From Aquimarina spongiae (GTDB lineage Bacteria; Bacteroidota; Bacteroidia; Flavobacteriales; Flavobacteriaceae): a stretch of DNA of 64,000 bases. This document shows, in pieces, positions 52,208 to 60,100 of the stretch. The DNA is taken from positions 30,758-94,757 of the forward strand of contig NZ_FQYP01000013.1 of NCBI RefSeq assembly GCF_900141785.1. The letters are read 5' to 3'. Under the pieces are notes generated by a model that was not told the DNA's origin, ran no database searches, and saw only the letters and a program-made list of their open reading frames with translations. The position numbers and the translations under genes are program-made. Each line of letters begins with the position of its first letter. Position 1 is the stretch's first letter.

Positions 52208-52588
52208 ATGAAAAAAACATTTTTATTCGCTTTTGCGGCGATGCTAATCTCTTCTGCCGCATTTGCAACAGACACCACTACGTCAATTGACAATCAATCT
52301 TATGAAGTTACAACTGTAAAAACAAGCCCATTTTGCATGGCTATTGTAAAAGGAGATGTGGACACAGTAAAGAAAATGATAGAGCTAGGTAGCGATGTGA
52401 ACCAAAAGTCTCTAGGAATGACTCCTTTAATGTATGCGGCACGATATAACCGTGTTGAGATCATGAAATTACTTATTGATGAAGGAGCAAATGTAAAGAC
52501 CAGAGACAAAAAAGGATATACGGCAATGAAATTTGCAGAATTATCTAATGCTCAGGAAGCTGTAGCGCTTCTTAAAGAAGTGTCTTAA
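52208..52588 (+). CDS. Small secreted ankyrin-repeat protein
   Basis: Protein of 126 residues exported by MKKTFLFAFAAMLISSAAFA. The mature part holds two to three ankyrin repeats (about 45-125: AIVKGDVDTVKKMIELGSDV, GMTPLMYAARYNRVEIMKLL, GYTAMKFAELSNAQEAVALL). Ankyrin repeats bind protein partners; here in the periplasm or outside. The ATG at 52208 is chosen because the signal peptide starts there. Single gene with a strong terminator downstream. Confidence 0.9.
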   Translation: MKKTFLFAFAAMLISSAAFATDTTTSIDNQSYEVTTVKTSPFCMAIVKGDVDTVKKMIELGSDVNQKSLGMTPLMYAARYNRVEIMKLLIDEGANVKTRDKKGYTAMKFAELSNAQEAVALLKEVS

Positions 52589-52610
52589 TTTAATTAGTAT
52601 ATATAATTGC

Positions 52611-52647
52611 AAAAACAGGTTTGTATGACTCATACAAACCTGTTTTT
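52611..52647. terminator. Terminator between ankyrin gene and M48 gene
   Basis: A 17-bp perfect stem (52611-52627 and 52631-52647), core ACAGGTTTGTATG / CATACAAACCTGT, with a 3-nt loop and T-runs on both strands. Serves both convergent genes. Confidence 0.88.
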
Positions 52648-52666
52648 TTATATCGTTGCATTAATT

Positions 52667-53434
52667 TTATTTTCCTTGATACGCTCTGATTGCTTCTTTG
52701 ATTTTTTCAATTCGATTTTCAGGATCTGGATGTGTACTTTGAAATTCTGGAACTCTATTTGGACCTGCCGCAGCTTTCAAAATTTTCATTACATCGATCA
52801 TCTCATTAGGATCATATCCAGAATTAATCATAAACAAAACACCTAGTTTATCACTTTCTAGTTCATCATCTCTACCATTTCCCAGTAATACATTTTGACC
52901 AATGCCATTTACGAGCCCTCCCATATCTGCTCCTACAGATGCTCCTGTAGATATCGTTTTCCAAAAATCATGTTCTGCTATTCGTTCTGCAGAATGGCGG
53001 CCCAGTACATGTCCTATTTCATGACCTAATACTCCGGCTACTTGATCTTCGTTTTCAAGCTTTGATAGTAGGGCATAGGTAATAAAAATTTGACCTCCCG
53101 GCAAAGCAAAAGCATTAATCGTGTTTGGATCTGCCAACAAATGAAACTCATAACGGTATGGCGTTTCTTTGGCCATGCTAGAGTTTACCAATTTGTTACC
53201 TACCATGTCAATATAGCTTTGTAACTTTTGGTCTTGATATAAGCCGCCATGTTGTTCTGCCATGGCAGGAGCACTTTGCAATCCAATAGCAATTTCTTGA
53301 TCACTAGTCATATTAATATTTTGTACTCTATCGGTATATGGATTATGGGTGCGATTACTACATTTTTTGATAAAGGCAAACGCAACAATAGCTACACCTA
53401 TAAGGATTCTGATTTTTAGGCCGCCACGTCTCAT
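52667..53434 (-). CDS. M48-family zinc metallopeptidase
   Basis: Membrane-anchored peptidase of 255 residues. One N-terminal hydrophobic segment (IRILIGVAIVAFAFI) anchors the periplasmic domain; Cys25 after it is not in a proper lipobox. HEIGH (His138, Glu139, His142) and a downstream Glu in DDELESDKLG bind zinc. The STHPDPENRIEKI end is typical of BepA/LoiP-like outer-membrane quality-control peptidases. Probably envelope protein turnover (inference). Confidence 0.92.
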   Translation of the reverse strand: MRRGGLKIRILIGVAIVAFAFIKKCSNRTHNPYTDRVQNINMTSDQEIAIGLQSAPAMAEQHGGLYQDQKLQSYIDMVGNKLVNSSMAKETPYRYEFHLLADPNTINAFALPGGQIFITYALLSKLENEDQVAGVLGHEIGHVLGRHSAERIAEHDFWKTISTGASVGADMGGLVNGIGQNVLLGNGRDDELESDKLGVLFMINSGYDPNEMIDVMKILKAAAGPNRVPEFQSTHPDPENRIEKIKEAIRAYQGK

Positions 53435-53481
53435 GAAATAAGGTTTTGATTAAAATCTAAATGTACTAAATATAAAATAAA

Positions 53482-53526
53482 AGTTGCTTACTAATAAAAT
53501 GTAAAAACACTTTTTAGTAAGCAACT
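53482..53526 (-). terminator. Probable terminator after the CAP gene
   Basis: A perfect 12-bp inverted repeat AGTTGCTTACTA / TAGTAAGCAACT (53482-53493 and 53515-53526) with a 21-nt loop. On the minus strand it is followed by TTTTATTTTATA. The large loop makes it less typical. Confidence 0.6.
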
Positions 53527-53593
53527 ACTAGAGGTTTATCATTCTGTTATAGAATGTATTTAGTGCTAACTAGCATAGTTGAGTTTGCCTAGT

Positions 53594-54061
53594 TTAGCGA
53601 TAAAAAAGTTGTGTATAATAGTAATTTCCATTTTCGTCTTGCAGTGCCGCAATCCCCGTATGGGTGTAATTACCTTCAATATTATTACGATGTCCTGTAC
53701 TGTTCAACCATCCTTCAACCACACTGGCTGCATTAGGATAAAAGCTTGCTACATTTTCTGCAGCACTTGAAGCATTTTCGCTTTGATTTAGTTCATTACT
53801 TCTTGCCTGAAAATTATCATGACTAATATCGGCTTCGGCGATCATATATTCAGTATGCTCTATAGCCAATCGCTCTGCAGTAGCATTTACCTCCAGAGGA
53901 GATAGTCCTTCACTGGCGCGATGTTCATTGATCAATTTTAAAATTTCGTCGGTTACCGACAAATCATTAGGTGAGGCGACTGCATTATCATCGTCAGAAC
54001 ATGAAAAGGCAGTGATCAGCATTACAAAAATGCAGCAATACTTCGTAAAGTAGGTTTTCAT
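53594..54061 (-). CDS. CAP-domain (SCP/PR1) lipoprotein
   Basis: Lipoprotein of 155 residues: lipobox ITAFSC (Cys21), then an acidic linker and a bacterial CAP domain (about 40-155) with LINEHRASEGLSPLEVNATA, HTEYMIAEADISHDNF, SENASSAAENVASFYPNAAS, WLNSTGHRNNIEGNYTHTGI and YYYTQLFYR. The His (in ISHDN), Glu (AAENV) and late His (GHRNN) of the CAP cavity are present. Role unknown; probably binds lipids or peptidoglycan fragments. Confidence 0.92.
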   Translation of the reverse strand: MKTYFTKYCCIFVMLITAFSCSDDDNAVASPNDLSVTDEILKLINEHRASEGLSPLEVNATAERLAIEHTEYMIAEADISHDNFQARSNELNQSENASSAAENVASFYPNAASVVEGWLNSTGHRNNIEGNYTHTGIAALQDENGNYYYTQLFYR

Positions 54062-54117
54062 AGGTATGGGGTCTTTTTTATTAATTAACTAAAATCGGAG
54101 CAATTTAGTATAAAAAA

Positions 54118-54843
54118 TTACAATAATTGTGGATTTATATCCAATATGTTGTCATTAATATATTGTTCAATAAAGGTTTCGGTAATGAATTCGCTACCTA
54201 ATAATTTAGCTTTTTTAAGCTCTGAAGTGATATCTAATTTCTTATACGCCTTTAGCATAGGTATAGATTGCGGGGCATAAGTATAGTGCCACGGTTCATA
54301 TTTAAATCCCTTGCGATCCACCCGATCTGTATAGACCAGATAAAAGCCGAAACTATTGGCATGTTTATCCATCCATTCCTTGAATTTACAGAAAGGGCCG
54401 TCTCCTTCAAAATTCTTGGCTAGTAACAATCCTTTAGGTTGTGGTGCATTGCCGTCTACAATATCCAGATCCGTTCCCCAATGATGTCTTGATGTACCGG
54501 GGATAGTAGAGTATTCAATAATTTTTCGAATTGCCTGGGTAGGGGATAACCCTTCTGCAGTGAACTTTTTGTATTTACGTTCCCAAATCCGATTTTGATG
54601 TGCATAATTTCGATAGCTAGATACCACCTTGATTTCGAATCCACTTTTTTGAGCTGCAGCTTTCATCTTTAAGAAAGCTTCATAAGTTTCCTTTTGAAGA
54701 CGATAACCATCACCAAAAAAGGTAGGATTACCTTTTCCCATGAGGTCATCTTTCGAAAAGGTATCCTGAAACACAGTGAACCCAGAAAAGGATAATCCTA
54801 AAGCCGCAATGGTGTTTATCTTTATGAAATCACGTCTAAACAT
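54118..54843 (-). CDS. M15-family D-Ala-D-Ala carboxypeptidase
   Basis: Zinc peptidase of 241 residues trimming peptidoglycan peptides (VanY/DacB type). N-terminal export signal starting MFRRDFIKINTIAALGLSFS, whose RRDFIK recalls a Tat motif. Zinc site: SRHHWGTDLDIV (His and Asp) and YEPWHYTYAP (His), with SSYRNYAHQNRIWERKYKKF upstream as in the family. It lies in a run of envelope genes with M48 and CAP on the same strand. Confidence 0.92.
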   Translation of the reverse strand: MFRRDFIKINTIAALGLSFSGFTVFQDTFSKDDLMGKGNPTFFGDGYRLQKETYEAFLKMKAAAQKSGFEIKVVSSYRNYAHQNRIWERKYKKFTAEGLSPTQAIRKIIEYSTIPGTSRHHWGTDLDIVDGNAPQPKGLLLAKNFEGDGPFCKFKEWMDKHANSFGFYLVYTDRVDRKGFKYEPWHYTYAPQSIPMLKAYKKLDITSELKKAKLLGSEFITETFIEQYINDNILDINPQLL

Positions 54844-54873
54844 AATGGTTATTCGAAAAGAGTGATTGGAAAC

Positions 54874-55422
54874 TTATTCGATGATACCATCTACGATGCC
54901 ATATTCTAAAGATTCTTGGGCATCCATCCAGTAATCGCGATTAAAATCTTTAAGTACTTTTTCCATATCCTGTCCGCAGTTATCCGCTAGGATCTGGGCG
55001 CTTAATTCTTTGGTTTTAAGTATTTCGGCAGCTTGAATTTCAATATTTGAAGCTTGCCCTCTGGCACCTCCACTAGGTTGGTGAATCATCACTTTGGCAT
55101 GAGGCTGAATAAATCTTCTCCCTTTTTCACCAACACTAAGAAGAATTGATCCCATAGAAGCCGCTAATCCTGTGCAGATGGTAGAAACTGGACTTTTTAG
55201 ACTTTTAATAGTATCATACATGGCAAAACCAGAAGTAACATAACCTCCAGGGCTATTGATATATAATTTTATTTCCTGATCTCCTATCATATCCAAATAC
55301 ATTAGGCGATCAATAACATGTTTTGCAGATTTATCGTCTACCTGTCCCCAGAGAAATACTGTTCGTTCCTCTAAAAATTTCTTGTCTAAAAGGTCTTGTG
55401 TTTTTCCCGATTTCTCTTTCAT
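54874..55422 (-). CDS. clpP: ClpP-family serine protease subunit
   Basis: Proteolytic subunit of 182 residues forming the Clp barrel. Catalytic Ser89 in CTGLAASMGSILLS, His114 in VMIHQPSGGARG and a later Asp around the DYWMDAQESLEYG segment. Also KLYINSPGGYVTSGFAMYD. No clpX or tig next to it, so it may be a second ClpP copy as found in several flavobacteria (inference). Somewhat short N-terminus, no obvious propeptide. Confidence 0.93.
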   Translation of the reverse strand: MKEKSGKTQDLLDKKFLEERTVFLWGQVDDKSAKHVIDRLMYLDMIGDQEIKLYINSPGGYVTSGFAMYDTIKSLKSPVSTICTGLAASMGSILLSVGEKGRRFIQPHAKVMIHQPSGGARGQASNIEIQAAEILKTKELSAQILADNCGQDMEKVLKDFNRDYWMDAQESLEYGIVDGIIE

Positions 55423-55663
55423 ATCTATGATTTTATTTTCTTGTGTATATACCTGTTAAATGTATAATTATTTTTACAAAAAATAGCATTTGTTTTTGCA
55501 TTTTACAAATACAAGTCACGGTGTTTGATACAGAAAAATAGAATTAATAGATACTAATCGTTGAAGACGAGCTTATTAAATACTGTAGTTTATTGATATT
55601 AATCCAATACTTCTTGAAAGTAGTTAAATCAGAGTTGTTTTTACGTTATTGCAAGCCTTTAAC

Positions 55664-56812
55664 TTACCTGTTGATGTATAAATATCCAGCTTGATCTTTT
55701 TGACCTTCAATTTTTAATACATAGTAATATGTTCCAACTGGTAATTCTTCTCCTTTGGCGATCGTAGCTCTTCCTTCTGAAATTCCGGCCCAAGAATTAT
55801 CATATCCTTTTTTATTGTACACCATTACTCCCCATCGATTAAAAATAGATAGTTCGTTATTTGGAAATTGAGCTATACCTTGTATGATAAAGGTATCATT
55901 AAGACCGTCACCATTAGGAGACACCGCAGTAAAAATTTCTAAATCTCCGTCAAGAATAAGGCTAGAGGTTCCGAAGGTAATTACTGTATAATTGTTTGGA
56001 ATAAAAGCTTCCGAAGTAATTTCTCCATTGTCTAAATCTCCAGTAGTTCCTACATTACCAAGATTGATCCATTGGTTTAAGTTCGGATCCCATCCTACTA
56101 CCCTTAAATCGTCTAAATCATCTACTAGTGTAGGAATATTACTATTATCATCCCAAGTAAGCGTCACTCTGGTTGATACATCACCATCAAGATCCCAAAA
56201 TTCAAAATTACTAATCCCAAATAACAGCTCTCCAAAACTGTTAGTATCAAATTGTGTAGGAAAAAAGTTAGGATTGTTTGGGTCTTCGAAGAAATAAGCT
56301 CCTCTGGCAGTGTTTACAGCTGCAGCGTTTTCGATGCGCATTGGTCGTAACCTGAAATCGTCACCTATTGGAAATGTAAAATCTAAAAGTCCATTGATCG
56401 TAGCATAACCATCAACATAACGATCGTCATTAGCTCCCAAATAAGGAGCGTCGTTAATAAAATCCAAAGAAACTCCTCTTCGGTCTCTAGGAGTGATTAC
56501 TCTACCCGCAATAAATTCTTGAAAATTAGTAACACCAACTGCGATCTCAAGATTAAGATCGTTGGCTACATCAATTTCCATATCGTGAAATACAGGTCTG
56601 TTATCTCCAGAAACAGTTAAACTTTGATCTGCGTTGTAAAATCCAGCAAGACCTAAGTTATTATCAAAAGCACCATCATTAATTACATCGATATGAAAAC
56701 CAATTTGACCTTGATCGTGGATTTGTATATCTCCAAAGTTATGAAAGGCTTGTTGGGCTGATAGGGTAATAGGTGCTATAAACCAAATTGCTATGACGAT
56801 TATTTTATTCAT
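55664..56812 (-). CDS. Secreted protein with T9SS type B sorting domain
   Basis: Exported protein of 382 residues. Signal peptide MNKIIVIAIWFIAPITLSAQ; residues about 25-290 form an Asn/Asp-rich beta domain; residues about 292-382 form the gliding-motility-associated type B sorting domain (FTAVSPNGDGLNDTFIIQGI, SIFNRWGVMVYNKKGYDNSW, LPVGTYYYVLKI, AGYLYINR). It is sent across the outer membrane by T9SS and normally needs a PorP/SprF partner, not seen in this window. Lies after the 1741-residue protein, 314 bp apart, in the same direction. Confidence 0.93.
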   Translation of the reverse strand: MNKIIVIAIWFIAPITLSAQQAFHNFGDIQIHDQGQIGFHIDVINDGAFDNNLGLAGFYNADQSLTVSGDNRPVFHDMEIDVANDLNLEIAVGVTNFQEFIAGRVITPRDRRGVSLDFINDAPYLGANDDRYVDGYATINGLLDFTFPIGDDFRLRPMRIENAAAVNTARGAYFFEDPNNPNFFPTQFDTNSFGELLFGISNFEFWDLDGDVSTRVTLTWDDNSNIPTLVDDLDDLRVVGWDPNLNQWINLGNVGTTGDLDNGEITSEAFIPNNYTVITFGTSSLILDGDLEIFTAVSPNGDGLNDTFIIQGIAQFPNNELSIFNRWGVMVYNKKGYDNSWAGISEGRATIAKGEELPVGTYYYVLKIEGQKDQAGYLYINR

Positions 56813-57126
56813 GGGGCTTTAAGATGTGCTTACGGTTTAACCGTATTAATTATGCGGCTAAAATAAACCTTAAAATGTTAATAAACTAATTTTTTACGGC
56901 AAAACGCACGTTTTTTTCGATGAAATGCATTTTTGTACCGTTAACTAGTGTTGTTCGGGTTTTCCCATACATAATGTATGGCAACTTAAGACTTAGTCGA
57001 CCCTTTATGAATAAAATTTCGTGAAAAAGAAAAAAGGTGTAGTTTCATGATTTTGACGATTTATAAATTTTGACGATGATTAATAATTCTGTTTACTTTA
57101 CTTATACTGGGTAATTTTTTGATGTT
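56813..57126. other. 314-bp intergenic region
   Basis: No gene seen. It contains the 15-bp palindrome TACGGTTTAACCGTA (56831-56845) close to the start of the 55664-56812 gene and otherwise AT-rich sequence. The separation suggests that the type B cargo gene has its own promoter. Confidence 0.5.
56831..56845. promoter_or_regulatory. Palindrome upstream of the type B cargo gene
   Basis: TACGGTTTAACCGTA, perfect 7-bp arms around one base, 19 nt upstream of the ATG at 56812. Could be an operator; nothing else supports it. Confidence 0.25.
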
Positions 57127-60100
57127 TTAATTTTGTCTGACTCTGTAGGTTATTGTTCTGTTGGTAATTACTCTAGCCGAGCCAACTGTGGCAGAACCTC
57201 CAAATTCTGAAGTAGAATTGGATATTGTGGCAGTTGCAGATATTTGGCTTCCTGGGGCAATAGGAGATGCCAATGTAATTAAAAAGTCAAATCTATTTGT
57301 ATTATCAGTATTTCCATCTGCATCTGTATAACCTGATGTAGTAGCGTCACTATCCGTTCCGGAACCTTCTGTTGCAGAAGTTACAAATACTTGACCTTCA
57401 CCATAATCTACTGATAAACCAAGTTGGTTATCTCCCGCGGTAGCTGTACCTTGATTGATATCGGTTAAGAAAAACTCTACGGTTGCGCCTGCACCAACCC
57501 AACCTCTTATGCGGATTGTAGTTCCACTTATGGAAGCAGATTCTATTATTGGAAAATTGATGGAGGTATTTGGCCCGTTATCTGTGTCACCATTGTCGTT
57601 AAGGGTAACACCATCATTGTTTATGTCAATACCTAATGCTGGTGCTGCCGTACCGTTGGCAAAAATAGAGTTTTGAGATATCCGATTTCCTGAAGTGTTT
57701 CCCCCACTTAATACGATTCCGGCTCCAGCATTGCTGTTCACGATGTTATTGGTAACCGAAGAATTGCTTTGCGAAAGATTAATTCCACTCAATTCTGTAC
57801 ATCCCCCTCCGGTATTTGCGCCAGAAGTAGTGATTGTATTTTCTGAAATTGAAACACTTCCTATGGCATCATTGATACCTGTAGCTTCAGCGTTTTCTAT
57901 TAAATTGTTTTGAATAACGATTCCTGATCCTCCAGTTAGATTGATATTGTATTCACAATTTCGGGCACCGTTATTCGTAAAATGATTATTCTGAATTGTT
58001 GTAGCTGTTCCACCATTTACAATAACACCAAAATCGGTATTTGATGAGATGTAATTACCATCTATTACTACTTCACCTCCTGTAACCTGCACACCATCGT
58101 CGACATAAGATCCAACTCCTACTGTTCCAACTGCTCCTAAAGCATTTACACCTAGTAAATTTGACGAAATAAGATTATTGGTTCCGGAATTTTGTCTTAC
58201 AGCTCTTCGGTTTCCTCCATATACCGCTATATTTCTTATAATCGTATTAGAAGCTTCCATTTGTAAGACATCTCCAAAATCACTTCGTACCTGAATTTCT
58301 GGCAGATTGTAATTTGGTAGGGTAGTGGCCGATACTCCAACAGTATTTCCTCCTGCACCTATGGTACCGGTATTCGTATCTCCAGAATAGGCAGTCTGTG
58401 TTCTACCATCAATACTCGTATTGTCCGATGTTATTTCTGTAAGCTGGTTACCAGTTGTATTAATATCGAAAATACCATTGGCAATATCGTAATTCGGATC
58501 TGCGGTTCTTCCTAAGGGATCTGTATTGGTCGGAATCATAAATATAGAAGTATCCACACCAGCCGCTGGATTAAAAATACCATTGGTTTCAATGTTTAAT
58601 CCGGTTTCATCCAAATTATTAGCATTCACTATAAATTGTTCTAAAGATCCTTGACCATCTGCATTGGTATTTACAATAGTGCTAAAATTGAACCCAAAGT
58701 CAAGATCAACGACTCCTTCACCATTGATGGTAACACTAGAAACGGATTGAGCTCCGGTAAGTGTATTTGAGCCAGCATCTACAGCAGTAGGGTTTGCGCC
58801 TCCTACTTCATTAGGCTGATCGGTAAAAGTACCACCCGAGGCATAATCTCTTCTGAAAGTTTGTATGGGTAAACAAGTAGTGCAACCTGCTCCTCCACCT
58901 CTTGTGGATCTCACCGTGTTGTTCACTACACGAACGCGATACGTTCCATCTGGAATACCTCCAAAAGTATATTCACCAGTATTGTCTGAAGTTGTAGCTT
59001 CTTCAAAGGTGAATGTACCAGGACTGGTTTCTCTGTATAATTCAATTCGAGCATTTTCAATGCCAACACCAGAAGATGTTGCAAAATTTCTTCCTACACC
59101 ACCGGGATAATTAACATCTTCAAAAACGAATCCAGTAATAAGATTACTTGGTACCTTGAGTAAAACTGTATTCAAAATAATAAAATCTCCTCCAGTAGTA
59201 ACCTCTGTAGTAGCCGATGTTTCTCCAGGTCCAATCAGTGCAGAGACATCATAAGTGTCTAAGTCTATGGCAAATTCAGTATTGGTATTCACATTGGGGA
59301 TAACAGTATCGTCAAATATGGTAGAGTTAAATACATTTTGGTTTCCTCCAGTATTATCTCCATCACCATTCAATGTAGTGTTGTTTACACCAACAGTTAA
59401 GGATATTTCTTCATTTCCGGTAATATCACCGTCTCCTTCCCAGGATAAAACAGACGTTTTAGATCCAGCAGCACCAATGGCATAAAAGCCATCAAGAGTG
59501 TATGTTGTTGTATTGTTTGATGAGGCATCAAAACCGTTATACATATTTATACCCACAGCAGGGAAAGCAGGGTTTGTATAAAATATCATTAATGACCAAC
59601 CTCCAATAATAATGGTATTGTCACATAGGGTACGATTATCTACCGATAGCCCGCTAAAATCATAAACATTTGTTGACGGATCTGCAATACCTTGAATAAT
59701 GGAAGTTACATCTCCTACCATTCCATAGGTAGTGCCTCCATTGGCTGAATTAATTACACTAGCTGTTACATTTTGTCCTTCAAATACGACGACATCATCT
59801 GCACTGGGACTGGTGTGCCCCCAGATAAGGTATGCTTGCTCGATGGTTGATCCTGGCGGTATAGCAGTGGTTAGTGTATTTGATGAGGAAGCGGCAATTC
59901 CACATGGGTCAACAGAATCTGAAGCTAACCTTAAAGAACCTCCAGTTAGGGCATAATCAAAATAACCATTAAATTCATCAAATAAAGTAAGCGGTACGTC
60001 ATCATCTACGGCAGTATCGCCAACATCGTCGGTAATCGTACCAATACCTTCTATAAGTCCAACAGTAGAGTTAGAGACATTATTTAAGGTAAGATAAAAT

